64,000 bases of DNA, taken from contig NZ_LMFO01000001.1 in assembly GCF_001426865.1 (NCBI RefSeq), positions 248,001 to 312,000 on the forward strand, written 5' to 3'. The stretch comes from Paenibacillus sp. Root52. GTDB lineage: Bacteria > Bacillota > Bacilli > Paenibacillales > Paenibacillaceae. Shown here in pieces: positions 40,179 to 48,681 of the stretch. The first letter of the stretch is position 1. Each line of letters starts with the position of its first letter. The translations under genes were made by a program, and so were the position numbers. Below the pieces are notes generated by a model. It was not told the DNA's origin and did not search any database. It saw nothing but the letters and a program-made list of their open reading frames with translations.

Positions 40179-40451
40179 ATGAATATCATTCAGATTGATG
40201 GAGAGCAATTACTTGCGAGAGATGAACTGCATGCCATGCTTCAGGCGAAGCTTGAATTGGGTGAACACTACGGACGTAATTTAGACGCGCTGTGGGACTG
40301 CTTAACAGGGGAAGTGAGCATGCCGCTCACCATCCAGTGGTTTCATTTCGAGAAGAGTAAACAGGTGCTAGGAGGATACGCTGACCAAGTCATTGATCTG
40401 ATGCGCGAGGTAGAAGAGGAGATCGAAGGATTCACATTGGAATTGAAGTAG
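40179..40451 (+). CDS. Barstar-family ribonuclease inhibitor
   Basis: 90 residues, the size of barstar. The inhibitory helix LGEHYGRNLDALWDCLTG contains Asp36 and Asp40, matching barstar Asp35 and Asp39, which plug the barnase active site. The remainder (PLTIQWFHFEKSKQ, FTLELK) also tracks barstar. It has no signal peptide and would protect the cytoplasm from its partner. GGAGG lies before the ATG, 11 bp after the ribonuclease stop, so the pair is surely co-transcribed. A terminator follows at 40494. Confidence 0.92.
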   Translation: MNIIQIDGEQLLARDELHAMLQAKLELGEHYGRNLDALWDCLTGEVSMPLTIQWFHFEKSKQVLGGYADQVIDLMREVEEEIEGFTLELK

Positions 40452-40493
40452 CGTATCATTCCACAGCTAAGCAATATAGATGTATTGTTACAA

Positions 40494-40519
40494 GGCGATG
40501 GGCGACCATCGTCTTTTTT
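40494..40519 (+). terminator. Terminator of the barnase-barstar pair
   Basis: GGCGATGG pairs with CCATCGTC (one G-T) around GCGA and is followed by six T's. Confidence 0.85.
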
Positions 40520-40611
40520 ATATGTTTAGTGAGTGAGCAGTAGCTTGTTCTGTTGAGTGAGTTCGAGCGAAATGTCTAGATCATGCTAGACTTGTGGCTT
40601 GAAAATCAAGG

Positions 40612-40640
40612 TTTGGAACAATGTAGACGTTTAGTATAAA
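40612..40640 (+). promoter_or_regulatory. Predicted promoter of the orphan solute-binding protein
   Basis: TTTGGA at 40612-40617, a 17-nt spacer and TATAAA at 40635-40640. Confidence 0.45.
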
Positions 40641-40654
40641 TTTAAGTGCGTAAT

Positions 40655-40670
40655 TTGAAAGCGCATTCTC
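40655..40670. promoter_or_regulatory. Candidate CcpA (cre) site
   Basis: TTGAAAGCGCATTCTC matches the cre consensus WTGNNARCGNWWWCAW except at the last two positions. It lies a few bases downstream of the predicted start point. Confidence 0.4.
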
Positions 40671-40721
40671 AATGATGGACTGACCGTTGTTTTCAATATT
40701 CTATGGAGGGGGCATAAAAAA

Positions 40722-42416
40722 ATGAGAGCCGTTTCAAAAACATTGGGAGCATGTCTTGTCGCTAGTTGTATCCTGATTACCACGGGGTGTGGGGATTCTA
40801 CAGATCAATCCGATTCAAGCAGCAGCGATCTGGATAGCCCAATAACGTTTAGCTTCTTTGGAGCAGATGCAAGTCCCAACTGGAACCATATGCAGGATGC
40901 GGTAGGAAAAAAGATTACTGAAGAGACCGGAGTAACCATCGATGCTGACTTCGATATTTCAAGCGGAGGCGGGAATGATCGTATTTCCTTGATGGCTGCT
41001 AGTGGCGATTACCCAGACCTTATCTTCCCCAAAGGCAACTTGTCCAGATTGGTTGATGCTGGGGCAATGATTGATTTGACGGATCTGATCGAAGAACACG
41101 CACCTAACTTGAAAAAAGTATATGGTGAGCATTTCAATCGACTGAAATACAGCAATGATGACCCTTCAATCTATTGGCTTCCAACCAATGGAGCGGTTGA
41201 CCAGATCTATTTTGATGCAACGAACGGGGCGGCTATTCAGCACCGCGTGGTGAAGGAACTTGGATATCCTGAGATCAAAACGTTAGAAGACTATGAGAAC
41301 GTGCTAAGACAATATTATGAAAAGCATCCTACCACAGAAGACGGTCAGCCAACGATTCCGTTGACACTTAGCGCAGATGGCTGGAGAAGGATGATTACAG
41401 TAACTGATCCTGCGGCGATGTCTACGGGTATCCCTGGCGATGGGGAGTATTATATTAATCCGGATACGTATGAGGCGATTCTGCACTATAAACGACCGGA
41501 GGAGAAAAAATATTTTGAATGGCTGAACAAAATGTATAATGAAGGTTTGTTGGATAAAGACAGTTTTGTCCAAAAGGATGATCAATATAAATCCAAAATC
41601 GCCAGTGGACGTGTCTTGTCATTGCTTGATCCGAACTGGGGTTTCAGCGATGCTGAGAATGCATTGAAAAGTGCTGGCAAAGACGATATGACATATGGAT
41701 ATTATCCGGTTACGCTTGACGAGAGTTTCCAGCGCAACGATTTTCAAGATATCGGTTTTGACGGCTATGGGATCGGTATTACAGTGGATTGTGAAGATCC
41801 GGTTCGAGCCATCAAATTTTTGGACTGGATGTCTTCTGAAGAAGGGCAAATTCTCAGAAACTGGGGCGTTGAAGGCGAGCATTATGTCGTAGAAGATGGT
41901 GTTCGTAACATTCCAGCAGACGTACAGGAACAGAAGAACAAAGATAACAATACGTTCTCCAAAGAATCGGGCGTTGGATTATATTATATTTTCGGTGCAC
42001 ATTACGGCGATGGTGTGAAAGATTCAACGGATAACTACTACACAACCAATTATCCTGAACAGATTCAACAAGGCTATTCGGAAGTGGAGAAAGAAGCTTT
42101 GAAAGGATACGGGATCACAACGTGGAAGGATCTATTTCCTTCCGAAGAAGAGTTCCCGGTAAAAGAATGGGGGGCGGCTTACAATATGCCGATTCCTACG
42201 GACAGTGCGGATTATACGGTTGCGTACCAAAAAACGCAGGATATTGTCCAGAAGCGAATTGCAGAAGCCATCACCGCTTCACCGGATGCCTTTAGCCGCA
42301 TATATGATGATATGCTGACTGAGATTGACAATGCGGGAGCAGTAGCGATGGAGCAGCAGTATACGGAGTGGATTAAAGACCGCGTTCGATTGTGGACGGG
42401 AAAAGAAATTCAATAG
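40722..42416 (+). CDS. Orphan extracellular solute-binding lipoprotein (sugar type)
   Basis: 564 residues with a signal peptide ending in ILITTGC (Cys23) and a Ser/Asp-rich linker, followed by a large solute-binding domain (ITFSFFGADASPNWNHM, PDLIFPKGNLSRL, IKFLDWMSSEEGQIL) of the LplA-like, about 550-residue class that binds oligosaccharides in Paenibacillus. No permease or ATPase gene is adjacent: the barstar terminator lies before it and its own terminator follows. It may serve a transporter encoded elsewhere or act as a sensor. GGAGGGGG lies about 10 nt before the ATG, and a cre-like site lies upstream. Confidence 0.82.
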   Translation: MRAVSKTLGACLVASCILITTGCGDSTDQSDSSSSDLDSPITFSFFGADASPNWNHMQDAVGKKITEETGVTIDADFDISSGGGNDRISLMAASGDYPDLIFPKGNLSRLVDAGAMIDLTDLIEEHAPNLKKVYGEHFNRLKYSNDDPSIYWLPTNGAVDQIYFDATNGAAIQHRVVKELGYPEIKTLEDYENVLRQYYEKHPTTEDGQPTIPLTLSADGWRRMITVTDPAAMSTGIPGDGEYYINPDTYEAILHYKRPEEKKYFEWLNKMYNEGLLDKDSFVQKDDQYKSKIASGRVLSLLDPNWGFSDAENALKSAGKDDMTYGYYPVTLDESFQRNDFQDIGFDGYGIGITVDCEDPVRAIKFLDWMSSEEGQILRNWGVEGEHYVVEDGVRNIPADVQEQKNKDNNTFSKESGVGLYYIFGAHYGDGVKDSTDNYYTTNYPEQIQQGYSEVEKEALKGYGITTWKDLFPSEEEFPVKEWGAAYNMPIPTDSADYTVAYQKTQDIVQKRIAEAITASPDAFSRIYDDMLTEIDNAGAVAMEQQYTEWIKDRVRLWTGKEIQ

Positions 42417-42487
42417 TAAAAATAAAATCGCATGTATCCATCTAATGATGATTGATGATTGTTGAATAGTATTAATGGATTAAATCC

Positions 42488-42530
42488 CCCAAAAACATCG
42501 AGTTCATATCCTTGACTCGATGTTTTTGGG
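42488..42530. terminator. Hairpin between convergent genes
   Basis: A perfect 16-bp stem, CCCAAAAACATCGAGT with ACTCGATGTTTTTGGG, and an 11-base loop. The T-run is inside the stem on both strands, so it probably terminates in both directions. Confidence 0.75.
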
Positions 42531-42595
42531 CTATTCTACATACCACTTCGCAAACCTCGCAGGCGACAGCTCGTTTCGTACAAGATTGCAGCCAT

Positions 42596-43480
42596 TTACG
42601 AATTGGATGAAGAACTCACAGCAGACCTGAACGTATCTTGTCGTTTCTTGATATATTTACCTGGAGAGATGCCAACTAATTTGGTAAAACTCCGAATAAA
42701 ATTGGCGTAATCACTAAAGCCCGATTGAAAGCACGTATCTGTAATGCTCATCCCTTCAGAAAGGTGGAATTTGGCAAGCTCAATACGCCGACCTAGAATG
42801 TAGGAGCGGAGAGTTAGTCCGGTGTGCTTTTTAAACTGGCGACTGATGGAAGTGCTGTTCATATAGAACTCTTCGGCAAGTTTGCCAAGCGTAATATCTT
42901 GCGTGATATGCTCTTCAATGTACTCCATGGTGTTACGTACCAGTTCTGGCATGATGTCGTGAGGCACAAACGAATTGTTGTGAAACCATACATTCAGCAT
43001 AATCAGCAATTGGGCGATTGCTGCATTCAGTTTGATATCTGTACCATAGGCATCGGAAGCACGTAATTCTTCAATTTGTTCTGTCCATTGTAACAACTGC
43101 TGCAGACGATCTTCATCCAGATGAATCATGTTGCCTTTTCCTTTGGGTCGATAATCGAAGCAGGATGATAAATTAGTTGAAGGTGTAGATAGCTGATGAA
43201 GATACGTTTTCTTAAGATTAATCGTAATCCGTTCATACTCCGTTTCATCCAAAATAAAAGCACGGTGCATCTCCTGAGGTGACATAACGAGTAGATCACC
43301 CCGCTCCATATGGTAACAGCGATTTTCTACATAAAAATGAACATTGCCACGAAGGAAAAGATAAATTTCATAGGCATTATGTCGATGATAGATCGTTTCC
43401 AGTTTATAGGTCGTCACTCGATGCTGATACAGAAGCTCAGGTTGAATGGGATCGTAAAAATATTCAGAGGATCCGTTCAT
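42596..43480 (-). CDS. AraC-family regulator of the GH43 pair
   Basis: 294 residues with a cupin domain (about 25-110, YHRHNAYEIYLFLRGNVHFY and GDLLVMSPQEMHRAF) and a C-terminal double helix-turn-helix (about 185-280, LAEEFYMNSTSISRQFKK and ITDTCFQSGFSDYANFIRSF). GGGAGG lies 6 nt before the ATG. It is divergent from two consecutive GH43 genes and is their likely activator; the effector would be a pentose or an oligosaccharide, by analogy only. Confidence 0.87.
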   Translation of the reverse strand: MNGSSEYFYDPIQPELLYQHRVTTYKLETIYHRHNAYEIYLFLRGNVHFYVENRCYHMERGDLLVMSPQEMHRAFILDETEYERITINLKKTYLHQLSTPSTNLSSCFDYRPKGKGNMIHLDEDRLQQLLQWTEQIEELRASDAYGTDIKLNAAIAQLLIMLNVWFHNNSFVPHDIMPELVRNTMEYIEEHITQDITLGKLAEEFYMNSTSISRQFKKHTGLTLRSYILGRRIELAKFHLSEGMSITDTCFQSGFSDYANFIRSFTKLVGISPGKYIKKRQDTFRSAVSSSSNS

Positions 43481-43584
43481 AGCGCACCTCCCGTCATTTC
43501 ACGCAATAAATAGAGCAGATTAAGCAATGAAATTGTACTCAGCTTACCTTAAAATGTAATCATCCTATCACGAAGATGTTTTTA

Positions 43585-43600
43585 TTGCAAACGCTTACTA
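43585..43600. promoter_or_regulatory. Candidate CcpA (cre) site in the AraC/GH43 gap
   Basis: TTGCAAACGCTTACTA matches WTGNNARCGNWWWCAW except for one fixed position. It lies about 80 bp before the GH43 gene, so catabolite repression of that pair is likely. Confidence 0.5.
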
Positions 43601-43678
43601 ATATACTGATTCAAACCTGATGTATATCGAATGACTTAGAGCTGCCATGATCAAACCATCCGAGGGGGAATGAATGAA

Positions 43679-45199
43679 ATGAATCATCATGTTACTCCAC
43701 ATGCTGGCAAGCAGAAGCAAGGCACGGTTGAACCTGTCCAACCTGAATTACAACCAAAGGAAATCGGCAAGCTTCGTCCGAATGCTAATCCGTTGATGGC
43801 GCATAAATTTGGAGCTGATCCTTATGCGCTGGTGTTCAATAATCGAGTGTATATATATATGACTAGTGATAAACTCGAGTATGATTCGGACGGGATACCT
43901 CAGAAAAACAGTTATAGTTCGATTAACCGGATTACAGTGATCTCGTCAGAGGATCTGATCAACTGGACTGATCATGGTGAGATCAGAGTTGCAGGCCCTC
44001 AAGGCGCAGCAACATGGGCTTCGCAGTCTTGGGCTCCGGCGGCCGCCCATCGGAAACTAGACGGGCAAGATTGCTTCTTTCTTTATTTTGCTAATAACGC
44101 CAGCGGTATAGGTGTATTGTCTGCACCAACACCAGTTGGGCCTTGGATAGACCCTATAGGGAAAGCACTCGTGACAAGAGAAACCCCAGGGGTAGAAGAC
44201 GTCACCTGGCTCTTCGATCCGGCTGTGCTAGTTGATGAAGATCATCAGGCGTATCTATATTTTGGAGGCGGAGTGCCTGAAGGGAAATCCGAAAGACCTG
44301 ATACAGCCCGTGTAATGCGATTGGGAGATGACATGATCAGTGTGACTGGTAAAGCTAAGGTCATTCCAGCTCCTTTTATGTTCGAGGATTCAGGGATACA
44401 TAAGCATGAACATATCTACTACTATACGTATTGCTCTAATTTTCATGAAGTTGATCGTGCAGAGGGTGATCCACCGCCGGGTGAGATTGCCTATATGACG
44501 AGTGCTCAGCCAATGGGGCCTTGGACGTATCAAGGCACAATTCTTCAAAATCCAGGTCATTTCTTCGGGATTGGCGGCAATAATCATCATGCCATTTTTC
44601 AATTAGCAGATCAATGGTACATCGCCTACCATGCTCAGACGCTCTGCCAAGCGATGGATATTCCAGAAGGTTATCGCTCTACGCATATCAATCATATCGA
44701 ATACGAAGAAACGACGGGTAGATTGAAGGCAATCCAGGCGAATTATCAAGGTGTAAGTCAGCTTCACTCCTTCGATCCATATCAAGCCATTAGTGGGGCG
44801 ACAATTGGCTGGAGCGCAGGGGTGAACACGTTGCAATTAACTAGCGCCGAACATGGGCTAGCTTCAGCATCTGATGTGGTTGTAAGTAAACTGTATGGGG
44901 GGAGCTGGATTGCGATCTCGAATGTGAATTTTGGGGAAGATGGTGCGTGTGGTTTTACAGCGTTGCTCTCTAACCAAGGAGAAGCAGCTACGCTCGAACT
45001 GCGACTTGATCGTGAAGACGGGCCAATCGTGGGTAAGATTGCTATTCCTTCAACGAGTGAAGCCTATCGATGGAATGAGCAGTCAACTGCAATTACTGGT
45101 TCGCAAGGTACTCATGATCTGTATATCGTCCTTCAAGCATCTTCGGATCATTCGAGTGCTATCCTCTTGCAAGAATGGAAGTTCGAGAGAGTTCAATAA
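43679..45199 (+). CDS. GH43 arabinoxylan-type enzyme with C-terminal CBM6-like domain
   Basis: 506 residues from the ATG at 43679, 10 nt after AGGGGG; the ATG at 43670 touches that element. The GH43 propeller begins after about 32 residues (RPNANPLMAHKFGADPY, base Asp47), with Asp in LFDPAVLVDED and Glu in MFEDSGIHK as further active-site candidates. The C-terminal 135 residues (LHSFDPYQAISGATIGWS to LLQEWKFERV) look like a CBM6-type beta sandwich. The layout recalls XynD-type arabinoxylan arabinofuranohydrolases, but it lacks a signal peptide and so would be cytoplasmic. It probably forms an operon with the next GH43 gene. Confidence 0.85.
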   Translation: MNHHVTPHAGKQKQGTVEPVQPELQPKEIGKLRPNANPLMAHKFGADPYALVFNNRVYIYMTSDKLEYDSDGIPQKNSYSSINRITVISSEDLINWTDHGEIRVAGPQGAATWASQSWAPAAAHRKLDGQDCFFLYFANNASGIGVLSAPTPVGPWIDPIGKALVTRETPGVEDVTWLFDPAVLVDEDHQAYLYFGGGVPEGKSERPDTARVMRLGDDMISVTGKAKVIPAPFMFEDSGIHKHEHIYYYTYCSNFHEVDRAEGDPPPGEIAYMTSAQPMGPWTYQGTILQNPGHFFGIGGNNHHAIFQLADQWYIAYHAQTLCQAMDIPEGYRSTHINHIEYEETTGRLKAIQANYQGVSQLHSFDPYQAISGATIGWSAGVNTLQLTSAEHGLASASDVVVSKLYGGSWIAISNVNFGEDGACGFTALLSNQGEAATLELRLDREDGPIVGKIAIPSTSEAYRWNEQSTAITGSQGTHDLYIVLQASSDHSSAILLQEWKFERVQ

Positions 45200-45257
45200 G
45201 AATAGAACGTAACCTGTGTTTATATACGCAGGAATCAGAATGAGGTGAACACAAAGC

Positions 45258-46790
45258 ATGTATTCTAATCCAATTATATGGGCTGATTACCCAGATATTG
45301 ATGTCATCCGGGTAGAGGATACGTACTATATGGTCAGCACAACCATGCATATGATGCCAGGTTGCGTTATCCTGCGGTCGTATGATCTGATTCATTGGGA
45401 AGTAGCCACGCATGTGTACGACGCGCTGGATAACACTCCTGCCCAGCGATTAGAGAATGGTCAACAGATTTATGGTAAAGGCATGTGGGCAGCGTCTCTA
45501 CGGCATCATCAAGGCATGTTTTATGTTATCTTTGTCGCTAATGATACGCGTAAGACGTATTTGTACACATCACGAACGATAGCAGGTCCTTGGAAGAAGC
45601 AAATTGTGCAAGGATTTTATCATGATTGCTCCCTATTCTTTGATGAGGATGAACGAGTCTATCTAGTGCATGGTAATGCCGAGATTCATTTGACCGAGTT
45701 AAGCGCAGACCTCTCTGGGCCAAAGCCCGGCGGTATACAGCGGATTATTGTAAAAGACAATCAACCGCACTACCTCGGTTATGAAGGTGCCCATTTCTAC
45801 AAAATCCAGGGGAAGTATTACGTTTTCCTCATTCATATGACCAAGGCAGCAGGACGGAGGACACAGGCATTTTATATGGCCGACGCCTTGGATAGTGAGT
45901 TTGTAGGCGGGGAAGTGTTTAACGATGACATGGGATATTTCAATTTAGGTGTAGCTCAAGGAGGTATTGTTGATACGCCGAACGGAGATTGGTATGCCAT
46001 GTTATTTCAGGATCATGGAGCAGTAGGGCGAATTCCTGTGCTGGTGCCTCTGCAATTCAAGCAAGGTATTCCGGTATTTGCGAATGAAGCCCCCAAATCC
46101 ATCGATATTGCGAGCACAAGGCCGGGGTATGCGTATAGACCACTTGTTGGAAGTGACTGCTTTGAGTACACCGTACAGGAAGACGGCAAGGTGCGTCTTC
46201 AGGACTTTTGGCAGTGGAATCACACACCGCACGACGAACTCTGGTCAGTCACAGAAGTGCCGGGAGTTTATCGAATCCGAACGGGTCAGCTTAGTCCGAA
46301 TCTGACCTTCGCCGTAAATACACTAACTCAGCGTTCGATGGGACCGGCTTGTGAAGCAACGGTTACACTAGATGGCAGTGGTTTGAATGATGGAGATTAT
46401 GCAGGTCTATGCTTCCTGATCGGCACGTATGGTCTGATTGCAATCACGAAAAAGGAAGGCCGGTATTACCTTGTTATGCAGGCGAGAGAGAGCGAAGATT
46501 CGAGCATATTTGGTAATCTGATTGATGAGGAGCCAGCGACAGAGCATGCGCGGATTCCCATAGATGGCCCGTTGATTACACTACAAGCGACAGGGAATTT
46601 TGTAGATAACCAGGATGAGTGTTCTTTTGGCTATTGGGACGGTACAGCTTGGAAGAGTCTAGGCATCACTCACCGAATGTTCTATAAGCTAGATCATTTC
46701 ATGGGTTGCCGCATCGGTCTGTTTCTGTACTCCACTGAAATGATTGGAGGCACAGCCGACTTTTCAAATTTCAATTATCATATCAAGTAA
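45258..46790 (+). CDS. GH43 glycosidase, second of the pair
   Basis: 510 residues, no signal peptide. The propeller starts at once (SNPIIWADYPDIDVIRVEDTYYMVSTTMH), placing the catalytic base at about Asp13; Asp in FYHDCSLFFD and Glu in GYEGAHFYK fit the other active-site positions of the GH43 clade that includes xylosidases with the HDCS motif. A C-terminal concanavalin-like module (about 320-510) closes the protein. AGGTGA lies before the ATG, 58 bp after the previous GH43 stop, so the two are probably co-transcribed and degrade different linkages of the same pentosan. Confidence 0.87.
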   Translation: MYSNPIIWADYPDIDVIRVEDTYYMVSTTMHMMPGCVILRSYDLIHWEVATHVYDALDNTPAQRLENGQQIYGKGMWAASLRHHQGMFYVIFVANDTRKTYLYTSRTIAGPWKKQIVQGFYHDCSLFFDEDERVYLVHGNAEIHLTELSADLSGPKPGGIQRIIVKDNQPHYLGYEGAHFYKIQGKYYVFLIHMTKAAGRRTQAFYMADALDSEFVGGEVFNDDMGYFNLGVAQGGIVDTPNGDWYAMLFQDHGAVGRIPVLVPLQFKQGIPVFANEAPKSIDIASTRPGYAYRPLVGSDCFEYTVQEDGKVRLQDFWQWNHTPHDELWSVTEVPGVYRIRTGQLSPNLTFAVNTLTQRSMGPACEATVTLDGSGLNDGDYAGLCFLIGTYGLIAITKKEGRYYLVMQARESEDSSIFGNLIDEEPATEHARIPIDGPLITLQATGNFVDNQDECSFGYWDGTAWKSLGITHRMFYKLDHFMGCRIGLFLYSTEMIGGTADFSNFNYHIK

Positions 46791-46817
46791 TCAAACAATG
46801 TACGATGCACACGCATA

Positions 46818-46845
46818 AAAGTCGCCAAATGGCGGCTTTTTCGTT
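46818..46845 (+). terminator. Terminator of the GH43 pair
   Basis: AAAGTCGCC and GGCGGCTTT pair (one T-G) around AAAT, followed by T's. Same hairpin family as at 17526. Confidence 0.9.
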
Positions 46846-46938
46846 ACTCCTGCCATGCAAGATGTTGTACAATGATGAAGATTCCAGATAATAGAAAAAT
46901 AAATGTGTTCATTCCAATCGAACTGGGGGCATGTCGTC

Positions 46939-48648
46939 GTGAATAAAAGATGGCTGTACAGATCTAGGTGGACCTTTATCATCGTTCTTGCTGTCTGTAT
47001 TCCTGCTGGCCATACACAAGGGAATTCTGGGCAATTACATTCCTCGTCTGACGGACAACAGCAACGATCTTCAACGGTGTTAGGGAAGTATGACCCACCC
47101 ATTAAAGTCTCTTTTGTAAGGGAAACCGGAGAAGACCTGCAGCGGATGATTGATCAGTTGCCTGATGAAACCCTTACGAACAATCGTTGGACTCGCTTAT
47201 ATGAACAAGAACTTGGCATTCAAATTCACTATGATTGGATTGCTACTGGTGATGTATATCATCAAAAAATGGGGGTATCCCTTGCGGCAGGTCGTTTCCC
47301 AGATGTAGTCAAAGTGAATCCATATCAGCTCAGGCAATTAAGCAACGCTGGATTGATTGAAGATCTGACCGAAGTATACCGGACACACGCTTCTCCTTTA
47401 ACGAAAAAAATATTAGAAGCGGAGGGAAGGGGAGCGTTCGATGCTGCCACGATTGACGGTAACCTAATGGCTATTCCGGAATCTTCTTCTTCCATTGAAA
47501 CAGCGCAATATCTATGGATCAGAACGGATTGGTTGGAAAAGCTAGGTCTGCAGCCACCTGAAACGATGGAAGATCTGCTTCAAATATCGAAAGCGTTTAC
47601 AGAGCAAGATCCTAACGGAAATGGCGTACAGGATACGTATGGATTAGCATTAACTAGCTATTTATGGGATCCCGTAATGGGCGCTACAGGATTCATGGCG
47701 GGTTACGGAGCTTACCCTAGTATATGGATCAAAGATGAGAATGGCGATCTTACGTATGGCGGCATACAACCTGAAGTGAGAACAGCGCTGGAGGTATTGC
47801 AGAAGTTGTATCTCGAAGGTCAGATTGATCCAGATTTTTCTTACAAAAACGGAAGTAAGGCGTACCGCTTAGTTCAGAACGGGCAGATTGGCATGCTCTA
47901 TGGTGAACAGTGGGCTCCATTTATGCTACAGACTACTCGTGATACAGATACAGATGCACAGTGGCAGGCATATCCTATTGTTGCTGAGTCTAACCGTACC
48001 CTTTTGGTGCCACTTCGTTCCAATACAGGACAGTACTTTGCAGTAAAGAAAGGCTTTGCTTATCCAGAGATTGTCGTAAAGCTTATGAACATGCATCTGG
48101 ACAAAAATTGGGGTGAGGAAGCCGAATATGAAACGTACTACAATGACGATTCACGGGCTGTATGGATGCTATCCCCAGTAACACCTTTTCCCGGCACCAA
48201 AAATATGGATGCTTATCGTCAGATTCGCGACGCCAGAGAGACCGGAGATTTCTCGAGCTTGGAGAACGAAGCGCTCGCAATCCATAAACGAATTGTTTCA
48301 TATGAATCAGAAGGCTTGAAGAGCGGATGGGGATGGAAACAAACGTATGGTCCGACAGGTGCCTTTAGCATTGCGGATACCTATGATCAGAATGGACAGC
48401 TGTTAAATGACGAATTCACCGGCGGAATCACCGACACGATGATTGATCGGCAAACCATTCTTCGTGATCTACAACTTGAGGCGTATATGAATATTATTCT
48501 CGGCTCCCCCATAGAAGAGTTCGATCAATTCGTTCAGAATTGGCGCAAGCTGGGTGGGGATGAAATTACATCGGAGGTGAATGCGTGGTTCAAAATGAAT
48601 ACCGCAATGAATCACCAGCCGTCTACCTTATCACACGCCAACAGGTGA
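46939..48648 (+). CDS. Extracellular solute-binding protein linked to a two-component system
   Basis: 569 residues from a GTG at 46939 with GGGGG 9 nt upstream; the ATG at 46903 has no RBS. An N-terminal hydrophobic helix (WTFIIVLAVCIPAGHTQG) would export the protein, but no proper lipobox is present: the only Cys is preceded by LAV rather than a small residue. It may be cleaved as a normal secretory protein or stay anchored. The large sugar-binding domain follows (IKVSFVRETGEDLQ, RFPDVVKVNPYQL, DPNGNGVQDTYGLAL, the last a calcium-loop-like motif common in this family). It is first in an operon with a sensor kinase and a response regulator, so it may present ligand to the kinase. Confidence 0.8.
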   Translation: MNKRWLYRSRWTFIIVLAVCIPAGHTQGNSGQLHSSSDGQQQRSSTVLGKYDPPIKVSFVRETGEDLQRMIDQLPDETLTNNRWTRLYEQELGIQIHYDWIATGDVYHQKMGVSLAAGRFPDVVKVNPYQLRQLSNAGLIEDLTEVYRTHASPLTKKILEAEGRGAFDAATIDGNLMAIPESSSSIETAQYLWIRTDWLEKLGLQPPETMEDLLQISKAFTEQDPNGNGVQDTYGLALTSYLWDPVMGATGFMAGYGAYPSIWIKDENGDLTYGGIQPEVRTALEVLQKLYLEGQIDPDFSYKNGSKAYRLVQNGQIGMLYGEQWAPFMLQTTRDTDTDAQWQAYPIVAESNRTLLVPLRSNTGQYFAVKKGFAYPEIVVKLMNMHLDKNWGEEAEYETYYNDDSRAVWMLSPVTPFPGTKNMDAYRQIRDARETGDFSSLENEALAIHKRIVSYESEGLKSGWGWKQTYGPTGAFSIADTYDQNGQLLNDEFTGGITDTMIDRQTILRDLQLEAYMNIILGSPIEEFDQFVQNWRKLGGDEITSEVNAWFKMNTAMNHQPSTLSHANR

Positions 48649-48681
48649 TTTCTTCAACCTTCATATCAGGAGGTGAACGTA

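Noticed and set aside
46903..46938. Upstream ATG as start of the solute-binding protein
   Set aside because: It has no RBS, while a GTG at 46939 has a G-rich RBS at 9-nt spacing.
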